Shown here: piece by piece, positions 1 to 6,967 of the stretch
Layout: each line of letters begins with the position of its first letter
Position numbering within the stretch: the first letter of the stretch is position 1
NCBI GenBank assembly: GCA_036824045.1
Contig: DAITAZ010000041.1
Location: 1 to 32,011 of the forward strand
DNA length: 32,011 nucleotides
DNA from: DAITAZ01 sp036824045
Lineage (GTDB): Bacteria; Pseudomonadota; Gammaproteobacteria; Burkholderiales; Rhodocyclaceae
Direction of reading: 5' to 3'
Program-made: the position numbers and the translations under genes
Notes under the pieces: generated by a model
Seen by the model: only the letters and a program-made list of their open reading frames with translations
Told to the model about the DNA's origin: nothing
Databases searched by the model: none

Positions 1-40
1 ATGTTATCCAGCAAGTTTTGCGGTCTACATTACGTTGGGC
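1..40 (+). other. 3' end of an attC site of the preceding integron cassette (partial)
   Basis: The core site GTTGGGC (34-40), preceded by TAC, matches the attC R' consensus GTTRRRY. Recombination would cut between G34 and T35, so cassette 1 starts at T35. The rest of this attC, including its R'' half, lies left of the window. The extended start of cassette 1 (GTTGGGCGTCAC) is complementary to GTGACGCCCAAC at 3983-3994, as expected for a cassette and its own attC. Confidence 0.7.
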
Positions 41-73
41 GTCACAGGTTTCGTATCGCTGTAGCCGTCAACG

Positions 74-79
74 TATACT
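74..79 (+). promoter_or_regulatory. Possible cassette-borne -10 element (TATACT)
   Basis: TATACT differs from the sigma70 -10 consensus at one base. It sits in the leader of cassette 1, about 50 bases before the first start codon. The only -35 candidate is poor (TTCGTA at 50-55, 18-base spacer). Distal cassettes are far from the usual integron promoter, so a cassette-borne promoter would make sense, but this call is tentative. Confidence 0.3.
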
Positions 80-127
80 GTCCCCCCCTGCTGAGTAGCC
101 CCCCCATCATTGCAAGGTATTGAGTTT

Positions 128-1450
128 ATGGCTGCCGAACCCTCTACATTGATCCGAGTCGCACTGAGGTTGCTTCGCTTGATAAGAACATGGACTTCGC
201 AATATCCGATGCATATGGCCTTGGTCTTTATTACTCTTGGGCTGCAATACGTGCTCGTGAGTGTCACTGACGTGGAACAAGCCAAGCCGCTGCTAACATT
301 CGTGACATCCCACTTAGGAGTAATGCAGTACTGGATATGGCCTGCATACGGGGGCATTCTATTGGTCGCGCTATCTCTTACTTTCTTTAGGCTACGTCAC
401 CCAGTTCCAGGAGGGGCTCGTCCAATAGAAGAAGACGAAGTGCAGGAGCGAATTCGAAAAGCTTCCGAGGGTGCCACTTCGTTGCGCATCTTCGCTGGGG
501 ATGCAAGCTTCCTAGATGAAGATGAAGAGCAGCTACGGCACATACTCAGTCAACGTGACAACGCTAGAATTCTTCTACGGCGCCCCACACCCGAGCGTGT
601 TCCCATAATTTCCAGGTTGCTCGAAAATGGTGTTGCTGCCCGCGAATATGCACAAGACGATCACAATCAAACAATTCGGGGCCGTTTGGTAACCCTCCCA
701 AGTAGCAAGAAGACATGCCTTTTTGGGCGACGGGGCGCTGGCTTTGAGTACTTTGAGATAGACCATCTTGGGGTAGGCGACGTTTTCTTCACCCACTTTG
801 ACAGCCTATTCAACCGAGGACGGCATCCCCTCATTAGAGCAGTTATCTTTGATCTGGCGGGCGTCGCCTTTAAAGGCGACATTAAGAAGTTCTACAAACA
901 AGTAGAACAGATCGTTGGAAGACCAATCTCCTTACAGAACCAAGACTATCTTTGCGTTGATCGCGACTTGAATCTAGGCAACCGCGACGTCATCGGATGG
1001 CTAAGTCAAAAGTCCGGCAGTACATTTTCCGATCAGCAGGCAATCAATATTGGAAACGCATGGGGCAATACTTGGAAGAAGAATGCGGAAGTGCATGCCC
1101 TTGCACAGAAACTGAGACAGGCCGGGTACGTAACCGCCATTGCCTCGAATTGTGACCGGGAAAATGGGGACAAATATCGTAGAAATCAACTTTTCGTCCA
1201 TTTTCATCATGTCTTTCTGTCATACGAACTGGGACTACTCAAGCCTGATACCGCCTTTCTTGACGCAATGACCAAGAAGCTGTGCCTTTCCCCGCACCAG
1301 TGTCTCTTGATCGACGACCACGAGCACAACACGCAAGCTGCCGAGGCTTACGGAATGCACGCAATCTTGGTGGAACGACATAGACGCGACAATGACACTG
1401 CCCAGGCAATTGCGAGGAAACTTGAGCAACTTCGAGTTGGCGTCGAATGA
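128..1450 (+). CDS. Membrane-anchored HAD-superfamily hydrolase, first gene of the five-gene cassette
   Basis: The protein is about 440 residues from ATG 128, which has AAGGT about 9 bases upstream; an in-frame TTG at 110 is less likely. Two hydrophobic segments (about residues 29-46 and 67-87) predict membrane anchoring. A middle region (about 105-230) has no domain I can name with confidence; its layout is faintly like a degenerate phospholipase D sensor domain. The C-terminal part (about 238-435) is a HAD phosphatase/dehalogenase-type domain: FDLAGV with the nucleophile Asp near 242, ASN (motif II Ser near 340), LLKPD (motif III Lys near 372) and LIDDHE (motif IV Asp pair near 396). All four motifs are present, so it is probably active on a phosphorylated small molecule. 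The second motif-I acid is Ala, as in some HAD subfamilies. It overlaps the next gene by 4 bases (ATGA), indicating translational coupling. Confidence 0.82.
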   Translation: MAAEPSTLIRVALRLLRLIRTWTSQYPMHMALVFITLGLQYVLVSVTDVEQAKPLLTFVTSHLGVMQYWIWPAYGGILLVALSLTFFRLRHPVPGGARPIEEDEVQERIRKASEGATSLRIFAGDASFLDEDEEQLRHILSQRDNARILLRRPTPERVPIISRLLENGVAAREYAQDDHNQTIRGRLVTLPSSKKTCLFGRRGAGFEYFEIDHLGVGDVFFTHFDSLFNRGRHPLIRAVIFDLAGVAFKGDIKKFYKQVEQIVGRPISLQNQDYLCVDRDLNLGNRDVIGWLSQKSGSTFSDQQAINIGNAWGNTWKKNAEVHALAQKLRQAGYVTAIASNCDRENGDKYRRNQLFVHFHHVFLSYELGLLKPDTAFLDAMTKKLCLSPHQCLLIDDHEHNTQAAEAYGMHAILVERHRRDNDTAQAIARKLEQLRVGVE

Positions 1451-2553
1451 TGCATTTGCAGCAACCTCCCAATGCCATGACCGTCGACGATGAGTTCAAG
1501 GACCTATTCGATGGCAGGTTGAAGCAACTATTTCTTTACGTAACGGATGAGTGTGCGCTGCGCTGTGAACAATGCCTGTACAAAACAACATTGGGGCCTC
1601 GCTCGCTGCCCCTACAGGTGGCTCTTTGGTTCACGCAGAAGGCTTATGAGTTTGGTGCGCGAAAGCTCACATACATCGGCGGAGAGCCGAGTATGTACGG
1701 TCGCCAATTCGACCACGAGCCCCTCTATCGCCTAATTGAGGCAGCAGCATCCATTGGTTATGAGTACATTCGCCTTGATACCAACGGCTTGTTCTCCTCT
1801 TCCTTCCTATCCGATGGCCGAATCCAATTGTTGTCGAATATGGCATTTAGCCTTGATGGACACACTGCGGCCATTCACGATAGGCTCCGTGGTCAAGGCA
1901 CCTTTAACAAGAGCGTCCGGCGGCTGTCGGAGGCTGTAGCAAGAGGCCTTTTCACAACAATAACCACGTGCGTGCACCCTGGGAACATTGGCTCACTACG
2001 TGAGATGGCTCGGTTCGCGTGTGATATCGGCGCCAAGCAACTTAACTTTCATCCCCTTTTTAAGATGGGCGTAGAAAGAGATACGTTTACCGGCGCCACT
2101 GATATTGCCCCGTCTTCGTGGCTTACTGCATACGAGCATCTTGAAGGAATCCGTAAGGAAATCGGCGCAGGACTACATATTCGAGCACCCCGACGGTTTG
2201 TTCCCGTAAGTCATTACGAACAGTCGCCCGAAGCATTCGACTACTGTCCCACGACGATGGGCGAGCGAATGCTCGTACACCCCAATGGGGATATTCGAAT
2301 TTGTGCCCTTTGCATTGGCACCCCACTCAGAGTTGCCCAGTGGCGTAATGGTCACGTCTTCACGGAGACCGGTACACACGAACTAGCAGACACGCACCGT
2401 CAGCGTCGCCCATGTATGCGCCAAACAAGGGACTTCGGTGACTTGGCCCCTTTGTGCATTTCATTTAAGGAAGGCCAACAGGAACCTGTGTGGACCAAGT
2501 ACCAATTTGACCAGTCCTTTGGAGAAAGAGCTTGGAAAAAGAAGTTGAAGTGA
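1447..2553 (+). CDS. Radical SAM enzyme with SPASM-like Cys-rich C-terminus
   Basis: The 368-residue protein has the radical SAM cluster motif CxxxCxxC at C36, C40 and C43 (TDECALRCEQC), the GGEP motif at 78-81, and FSLDGH...HDRLRG near 134-149, typical of the anSME/PqqE-like branch. The C-terminal third carries extra cysteines (YCPTT, ICALCIG, PCMRQ, LCISFK), suggesting a SPASM or Twitch-type auxiliary iron-sulfur cluster. Such enzymes mostly modify peptides, proteins or small molecules by radical chemistry. The motif context is unlike that of viperin. No small precursor-peptide gene is evident beside it, so the substrate is unknown. It starts at ATG 1447, overlapping the HAD stop by 4 bases, and runs 22 bases into the CYTH gene. 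Confidence 0.88.
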   Translation: MMHLQQPPNAMTVDDEFKDLFDGRLKQLFLYVTDECALRCEQCLYKTTLGPRSLPLQVALWFTQKAYEFGARKLTYIGGEPSMYGRQFDHEPLYRLIEAAASIGYEYIRLDTNGLFSSSFLSDGRIQLLSNMAFSLDGHTAAIHDRLRGQGTFNKSVRRLSEAVARGLFTTITTCVHPGNIGSLREMARFACDIGAKQLNFHPLFKMGVERDTFTGATDIAPSSWLTAYEHLEGIRKEIGAGLHIRAPRRFVPVSHYEQSPEAFDYCPTTMGERMLVHPNGDIRICALCIGTPLRVAQWRNGHVFTETGTHELADTHRQRRPCMRQTRDFGDLAPLCISFKEGQQEPVWTKYQFDQSFGERAWKKKLK

Positions 2554-3092
2554 AGATCAAGGTAACGCAGGAAGAATTTGATGCCATTCGACAGACGTTA
2601 ATTGCATCGTGTGGTTTACCAAGCACAGAGCTTCAACATGACACCTATTTTTCGGAACCCAACGGCTTCTTATCCGAAACATATCCCTTCGAGTGGCTGA
2701 GCATTCGACGTAGGAATGGCGTCGCTAAGGTCTGCTATAAGCATTTCTTTCCGGAGGGTGCTGAGGAGCACACACACTGTAACGAAGTGGAAGTTCAGAT
2801 TGACTCCGACGAATCTATGAGCCAATTGCTACGCAGCCTTCGGTACGACGCCGTTGTCGATGTCAACAAGGTACGCGAGGTTTTCGTTTATCGGAACACC
2901 TGCATCGGACTGGATCGCGTCAGCAATCTCGGCACATTTGTGGAGGTGGAAGCGACAGAACGTGTAGATGTACAAAGAGCCACAGACGCTGTATCTGAGG
3001 TCGTAGAAGAACTCGGACTCAACAGAGAAAACAAGGACCATAGAGGTTACCCATACCGGCTACTTGAACTACAAAAGGCAGTTCGTGGATAG
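2532..3092 (+). CDS. CYTH-domain protein (class IV adenylate cyclase/thiamine triphosphatase superfamily)
   Basis: The 186-residue protein starts at TTG 2532, with GGAGAAAG 7-11 bases upstream and inside the previous gene. The N-terminal ExExK signature of CYTH proteins is present (EKEVEVK, E4-E6-K8). Further tunnel-lining positions are recognisable: LSIRRRNG, KVCYKH, NEVEVQI, KVREVF, GLDRVSNLGTFVEVE and a C-terminal RGYPYRLLEL. Length and order fit CyaB-like CYTH proteins, which bind triphosphorylated ligands with divalent metal and act as triphosphatases or adenylate cyclases. Sequence alone cannot tell which. Its place between a radical SAM enzyme, a HAD hydrolase and a MazG enzyme argues for work on a nucleotide or polyphosphate ligand. 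Confidence 0.82.
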   Translation: MEKEVEVKIKVTQEEFDAIRQTLIASCGLPSTELQHDTYFSEPNGFLSETYPFEWLSIRRRNGVAKVCYKHFFPEGAEEHTHCNEVEVQIDSDESMSQLLRSLRYDAVVDVNKVREVFVYRNTCIGLDRVSNLGTFVEVEATERVDVQRATDAVSEVVEELGLNRENKDHRGYPYRLLELQKAVRG

Positions 3093-3612
3093 AAAACCCA
3101 ATTGCGTCGCATCGTTCGTCGCAGATGCCGTTATCGAGCACAGTAGTCGTGGCATCATGGAACGACGCGCTCTCGCTACCAGAATCGAAGAAGAGTTGGC
3201 CGTACAGGTCGGCCGCCCGGTCGCCAACCTAACCATTACCAGTGCCGAAGCCCGTTGCTACTTGCCTGCACTTCTCTCTACGTTTGATCCTCGATTTCGA
3301 TTCGCCATCTACCCCTTCAGGACTATTCCGCTTGCACTGTACGACTCAACGCTAGATGATCTACTGGGGGCCGGGCTTTCCATCGGCGCTGGCGTCAGGG
3401 CTAATGTGCTATTCGGTGGTATGTCAAATGATCTACATGTGGTTCGAGTGCTGCGAAGGGTTGAAGAGGGAGTAGTGCTTGTCGATGATGATTTTCAAAC
3501 GGGACGAAAACTCATTGATTGGGAACGCTTTGAGCATGCTATCAACGCTGCTCACAGCGGCTATTGGACGATTGGCATAGATGGGGAGCAAGAGACAGAT
3601 GAACGCTACTGA
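3085..3612 (+). CDS. Uncharacterised protein, possibly a papain-like/C39-like peptidase
   Basis: I prefer GTG 3085 (175 aa) because AAAAGG lies 6 bases upstream; TTG at 3064 is an alternative with no clear ribosome-binding site. The frame overlaps the CYTH stop. No family is certain. The layout resembles C39-like cysteine peptidases: an early Cys in an NCVASF context (residue 6), a His in NDLHVVRVL, then VLVDDD, WERFEHA and GYWTIG in the last 60 residues. If this is right, Cys, His and Asp would form a catalytic triad. The protein has no signal peptide or membrane segment. It could process a partner protein or product of the same cassette, but that is inference. Confidence 0.6.
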   Translation: MDRKPNCVASFVADAVIEHSSRGIMERRALATRIEEELAVQVGRPVANLTITSAEARCYLPALLSTFDPRFRFAIYPFRTIPLALYDSTLDDLLGAGLSIGAGVRANVLFGGMSNDLHVVRVLRRVEEGVVLVDDDFQTGRKLIDWERFEHAINAAHSGYWTIGIDGEQETDERY

Positions 3613-3952
3613 CGCAGGGCCCAACGGCGTAGAACGGTTCGATGATTATCAAGCCGCCGCGGCAGCTACGGCAATTTATCCACCCGGAAGCCTTACATAT
3701 TTGGCGCTCGGTCTTAACGGAGAAGCTGGAGAGGTCGCAGAGATAATCAAACGCCAGATTCGAGGAGGGAAGCCGCTTGGTACCGAAGAGGTCGAGAGGC
3801 TAGCTCTCGAGCTTGGCGATTGTCTTTGGTACATAGCTAACGCCGCACGAGAGCTCGGATTTTCATTGTCGGAGATCGCAGCACGCAACGTGACCAAGTT
3901 AAAGGATCGAAAAGATCGCGGCGTGCTACACGGTCGCGGCGACAAGAGATAG
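3599..3952 (+). CDS. MazG-like nucleotide pyrophosphohydrolase
   Basis: The 117-residue protein from ATG 3599 overlaps the previous stop by 14 bases; ATG 3581 is also in frame but lacks a ribosome-binding site. The all-alpha NTP-PPase signature is clear: EAGEVAE (E42, E45, E48), then 22 residues later ELGD (E71, D74), matching the ExxE(12-28)ExxD metal-binding pattern. The following DCLWYIANAARELG helix is typical of MazG-like proteins. These enzymes hydrolyse (d)NTPs to NMP plus pyrophosphate and serve in housecleaning, stress response or phage conflict. As last gene of the cassette it completes a set with HAD, radical SAM and CYTH proteins, and its stop is 36 bases before the attC. Confidence 0.88.
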   Translation: MNATDAGPNGVERFDDYQAAAAATAIYPPGSLTYLALGLNGEAGEVAEIIKRQIRGGKPLGTEEVERLALELGDCLWYIANAARELGFSLSEIAARNVTKLKDRKDRGVLHGRGDKR

Positions 3953-3987
3953 CCCTATCCGCTTGTACGATTCCAGCGCGGGGTGAC

Positions 3988-4101
3988 GCCCAACCCATCG
4001 GTCAACACGGACCGCCTGCAAGCTGCGCTTGCCCGTTACCAACNNNNNNNNNNCCTCCGCGGCTTCGCCGCTCCGGCGGCCGGTTACCTCAGACGTTAGG
4101 G
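3988..4101 (+). other. attC site of cassette 1, containing an assembly gap
   Basis: The R'' core is GCCCAAC (3988-3994) and the R' core GTTAGGG (4095-4101); the last base deviates from GTTRRRY. L'' (CAACACGGACCGCC) and L' (GGCGGCCGGTTACC) can pair partly. A run of ten N at 4044-4053 interrupts the loop region, so its true length is unknown. It is possible that two different attC halves have been joined here and that whole cassettes are missing. Confidence 0.8.
4044..4053. other. Assembly gap (10 N)
   Basis: Ten consecutive N lie inside an attC site. attC sites are repeated along a cassette array, so this is a likely place for a scaffold join. The real distance and any intervening cassettes cannot be known from this sequence. 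Confidence 0.98.
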
Positions 4102-4123
4102 CTCAAGGAAAAGACTCCTCAAC

Positions 4124-4807
4124 ATGACCAACACTGATCAATTGGCCCCTCTCGAGGTCTACGTCAACTTCACAACCCTGTCCGCAAGACAAGCCGCTGC
4201 GATGCTCATGTCCTTGGAGAGCATCTATCAGTTCTTGCTTCCAGAGGGTGAACAGCCATATCGCTTCCATCGCTATGACTTCATCGCCCTTGAGGGTGCA
4301 CCGCTCTTTTATCAGTATGAGACGGGAGCTTCCATACTGTCGGTTGAGCAGGCGTTCACAGGCAACTCGATCACCTTCAGGTTTGCCGGCCGAAAGCAGA
4401 ATTCAGGTATTAATTGGGTCGGCAGTGACGTAGAAGTCGTTGCGCCGGTATGGACCGCAACTGCTTTGGCAGTTGGAGCTGTGCTCCTCGGCAGCGGCCA
4501 TATCTATGAGCGGTACATCGAAACAAATCTCAGGCGAGCTCAAATTGAAGGACAGCAGGCAACAAATAAACTAATCGAGGCACAGATCAATAAGACTAGA
4601 GCCGAGACGGATGAGATAGTGGCGCGTATTCGCCGTGACTCTGTGACGCCCAGTAGGCCTGCACGAAGGCAACCGGTGGTGAGAGCCATCGAGGAACACG
4701 TTCACAACTTCTATAACGTTGTGAACTCACCATCAATCACGAGCGTTCGCATAAATGGCATTCAAGTACCCGATTCACCACAGGCTCCGGATGGCGTTGA
4801 GCCCTAA
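4124..4807 (+). CDS. Hypothetical single-pass membrane protein, gene of cassette 2
   Basis: I do not recognise this 227-residue protein. The first about 105 residues are soluble and resemble no family I can name. A hydrophobic segment follows (about 106-124, VVAPVWTATALAVGAVLLGS). Next comes a charged helix rich in Arg, Glu, Gln and Ala (about 128-170, RRAQIEGQQATNKLIEAQ) that probably forms a coiled coil, and a polar tail. It starts at ATG 4124 with AAGGAAAAG somewhat far upstream. It is the only gene of its cassette and its stop overlaps the attC R'' core (CCCTAAC), a common economy in cassettes. Confidence 0.75.
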   Translation: MTNTDQLAPLEVYVNFTTLSARQAAAMLMSLESIYQFLLPEGEQPYRFHRYDFIALEGAPLFYQYETGASILSVEQAFTGNSITFRFAGRKQNSGINWVGSDVEVVAPVWTATALAVGAVLLGSGHIYERYIETNLRRAQIEGQQATNKLIEAQINKTRAETDEIVARIRRDSVTPSRPARRQPVVRAIEEHVHNFYNVVNSPSITSVRINGIQVPDSPQAPDGVEP

Positions 4808-4930
4808 CTTGGCGCTGCAGCCGACCCGCTACGGCGTGCCGCCACTCGCGCCCGGCCCTGCCCTTCGGGCATTCTGGCCCGGCCGCTCCTGGCGTCACGC
4901 CTTCGCGGGCGGCTGAGCTCTACGTTGGGC
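4802..4930 (+). other. attC site of cassette 2
   Basis: The R'' core CCCTAAC (4802-4808) is complementary to GTTAGGG at the start of this cassette (4095-4101). The R' core is GTTGGGC (4924-4930). The 129-bp site is long, GC-rich and highly palindromic. Its inner sequence differs from the attC sites of cassettes 1 and 3, which suggests a different source integron. Confidence 0.85.
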
Positions 4931-4970
4931 GTCAGAGAAATGAGGCGTTGGCCTACAGAAGGGAAAGGCA

Positions 4971-5813
4971 ATGTTTAATCTATTAATGTTTAACGTCGAA
5001 TGGCCTTCTGGTAGGGTAAGTGTGCCGCTCGGGCGAATATTCGAATACACCGACGATCACATCACCGCTCAGTTCCGAGACAACGGTAATAACCTTCTGC
5101 TTGATCGCCTCACGTCCTTGCCATGTCTTTTTTGCGAGGAAGGAACCGACGACGAGACGGCTTATGTCGGGCAGATCAATAGAGCGCGGATTGCCGGAAG
5201 GGATTTGTCGCTGGAGATAAGCTTCGATACTGATATACCTACTCTGAAGAATAGGATGCTCTATACGAACCGTTCCGAGCTAGACATGCCACATGATTTT
5301 GAGTTTTCGAGAAATCATTGGGCCGTCAAGGATGTGGATCTCTACCGCTTCCTGCTGAGAAATATTCGGCCACGTCGCCAACGTCCGACCGTATTTCAAA
5401 TCTCTGAACATGAGAGCATTGAACCAAATCTTGCCTCGGCAATGATGCCTTTTGATGCAGCCTTTAACCCGGTTTACGAAAGTATTCGGGAAGCTGCAGA
5501 TAGCACCGGTCTTCGGTGCAGGAGAGCCGACGACATCTGGGAAAACGCCGCAATCATTCAAGACGTAGTCTCACTTATCGATCGCTCTCGCATCATTGTC
5601 TGCGATTGCACTGGAAGAAACCCAAATGTATTTTACGAGGCAGGAATTGCGCATGCGCTCGGGCGCGATGTGATCCTGATTTCACAAAGTGATCATGACA
5701 TTCCATTCGACCTTCGGCATCTTCGTTACGTGAGATATCTCAATAATTCCGAAGGACGTACTGCACTTAAGCAGGCATTGCAATTAAGGATGCAAACTTT
5801 ACTCGGGCACTAG
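4971..5813 (+). CDS. Nucleoside 2-deoxyribosyltransferase/TIR-like domain protein, gene of cassette 3
   Basis: This 280-residue protein starts at ATG 4971 behind a good AAGGGAAAGG site. Its N-terminal half (about 1-140) is unassigned. The C-terminal half carries a pattern common in bacterial proteins of the nucleoside deoxyribosyltransferase/TIR-like flavodoxin-type fold: AMMPFDAAFNPVYESI, CRRADDIWENAAIIQDV, SRIIVCDCTGRNPNVFYEAG, IAHALGRDVILISQ and DIPFDLRHLRYVRY. Related domains bind or cleave nucleotides or NAD-type ligands and occur often in mobile and defence-linked DNA. No partner gene is present in the cassette, so it is presumably self-sufficient. Catalytic activity is not proven by these motifs. 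Confidence 0.8.
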   Translation: MFNLLMFNVEWPSGRVSVPLGRIFEYTDDHITAQFRDNGNNLLLDRLTSLPCLFCEEGTDDETAYVGQINRARIAGRDLSLEISFDTDIPTLKNRMLYTNRSELDMPHDFEFSRNHWAVKDVDLYRFLLRNIRPRRQRPTVFQISEHESIEPNLASAMMPFDAAFNPVYESIREAADSTGLRCRRADDIWENAAIIQDVVSLIDRSRIIVCDCTGRNPNVFYEAGIAHALGRDVILISQSDHDIPFDLRHLRYVRYLNNSEGRTALKQALQLRMQTLLGH

Positions 5814-5821
5814 ACCTTGAC

Positions 5822-5892
5822 GCCCAACCCATCCATCAACACGGACGCTGCGCGATAAAGCCGCGCAGCGTCGGTTATGTCAGACGTTGAAG
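5822..5892 (+). other. attC site of cassette 3 (last in array)
   Basis: The 71-bp site has R'' core GCCCAAC (5822-5828) and R' core GTTGAAG (5886-5892; last base off consensus). The arms GACGCTGCGCG and CGCGCAGCGTC pair, around the loop ATAAAGC. CTGACGCC, extending the cassette 3 start core on the complementary strand, closely matches TTGACGCC before this R''. Its GCCCAACCCATC, TCAACACGGAC and TCAGACGTT blocks recur in the attC of cassette 1, indicating a shared attC family. Confidence 0.88.
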
Positions 5893-6270
5893 CTGTAGAA
5901 AAACCCCTTTTGGCGCGGCTTTCCGGGCGATGAATGGCGCGATGGCAATCGCGCCACTTTGCTTTTTGTTGCTGGAAATCCGTGGTGAGGCGTACCGCCA
6001 CGGCTGACTTTCGCGGCCCGGCTGTTGCAATGCCAGGCGAACTTTTCCCCGCGTCTTCCGCTACTGCCCGAAACCGTTGTGCGCCAGCTTCTCGATGTTG
6101 TGAACCATGCAGTAGAGCTTCCACTGCGTATCGACCTTCTGCCGTCCGCGCAGCGTAAAGCGATTGAGCCGCTTGTTGTGCCGCAGGTTGCCGAGCACCG
6201 GCTCGACGGTGGCGAAACGCCGGCCGTAGAGTGCGCTTCCACGCTTGGAGTCGATGGCCCGTTTCATCGT
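5893..6270 (-). pseudogene. Transposase remnant (C-terminal end, probably IS1182-like)
   Basis: Reading leftward, 6267 to 6061 encodes 68 residues that look like the end of a DDE transposase: SKRGSALYGRRFATVEPV, LGNLRHNKRLNRFTLRGR and WKLYCMVHNIEKLAHNG. Upstream in the same frame the similarity stops at about 6270, so most of the gene is missing. The left boundary, CTGTAGAAAAACCCC, looks like an IS end and directly abuts the last attC. I found no matching right end. It is a dead relic, and the family label is by motif impression only. Confidence 0.65.
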
Positions 6271-6466
6271 AAGCGTCGTCCCAGCACCGTCTGTCCAGGC
6301 TGAGGCGGTTACGGGAAGATGATTCCGGGAGGGCGCCGAGATGTGTGCCCACGAAAGGAATCATGGACACGAAGTTGAGTGTGGCCGTTGAAGGGAGCCG
6401 GGCAAGCGGGCCACGACCCGGGCGGCCGGCCACACGGGGGCGGGCTGGGGGGCGCTCACGGCGGGG
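6271..6466. other. Gene-free transition zone between integron relic and GC-rich chromosome
   Basis: No convincing gene, RNA or attC R'' core is visible here. A copy of CGTTGAAG (6386-6393) repeats the last attC core but without an attC structure around it. GC content rises sharply from about 6,400 onward. Confidence 0.5.
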
Positions 6467-6886
6467 CTACCAGGCGCCGCTGCTGGGCATGCTGAGCCAG
6501 GGTTCGCGGGGTTCGAGCGGGGCGCCGCGCTGGAGCAGTTCGATGGAGATGTGGTCGGGGGAGCGGACGAAGGCCATGTAGCCGTCCCGCGGGGGGCGGA
6601 GGATGGCCACGCCGTGGGCGCGCAGGCGCTCGCAGATGGCGTAGATGTCGTCCACGGCGTAGGCGATGTGGCCGAAGTTGCGGCCACCGGTGTAGGGCTC
6701 GGCTTCCCAGTTGTGGGTGAGCTCGATCTGGGCCTGCTCGTCGCCGGGGGCGGCGAGGAAGACGAGGGTGAAGCGGCCTTGGGGGACTTCGTGCCGGCGC
6801 ACCACCTGGAGGCCAAGTGCGTCCCGGTAGAAGCGCAGGGAGGCGTCCAGGTCGGTGACGCGGACCATGGTGTGGAGGTATTTCAT
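6467..6886 (-). CDS. gloA: Lactoylglutathione lyase (glyoxalase I)
   Basis: The 139-residue protein from ATG 6886 has the usual length of bacterial glyoxalase I. The frame extends 20 residues upstream, but that stretch is Pro-rich and unlike the family. The four metal ligands of the family are in place: His in KYLHTMVRV (H5), Glu in QIELTHNW, His in NFGHIAYAVD and Glu in SIELLQRG. It converts the methylglyoxal-glutathione hemithioacetal to S-lactoylglutathione in the cytosol. It is a core metabolic gene and marks the return to chromosomal sequence after the integron. Confidence 0.95.
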   Translation of the reverse strand: MKYLHTMVRVTDLDASLRFYRDALGLQVVRRHEVPQGRFTLVFLAAPGDEQAQIELTHNWEAEPYTGGRNFGHIAYAVDDIYAICERLRAHGVAILRPPRDGYMAFVRSPDHISIELLQRGAPLEPREPWLSMPSSGAW

Positions 6887-6967
6887 GGCGTGGGGTTCCG
6901 GAGCGGTGGAGCAGGGCGGGGGCGGGAGCACCGACCGGGGGCGCACGGCCCCGGCGCGGCGCCCGGC

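Noticed and set aside
1447..2553. Radical SAM gene as a prokaryotic viperin
   Set aside because: The cluster motif context (CALRCEQC), SLDG/HD/RG motif and Cys-rich tail fit the anSME/SPASM type, not viperin.
1..5892. Integron integrase gene or attI site in the window
   Set aside because: No tyrosine recombinase frame is present, and the cassette orientation places attI to the left, outside the window.
5886..6393. GTTGAAG at 5886 and again at 6387 as boundaries of a fourth cassette or a target-site duplication
   Set aside because: There is no R'' core (CTTCAAC) or attC fold before 6387 and no matching IS end there, so a short chance repeat is more likely.
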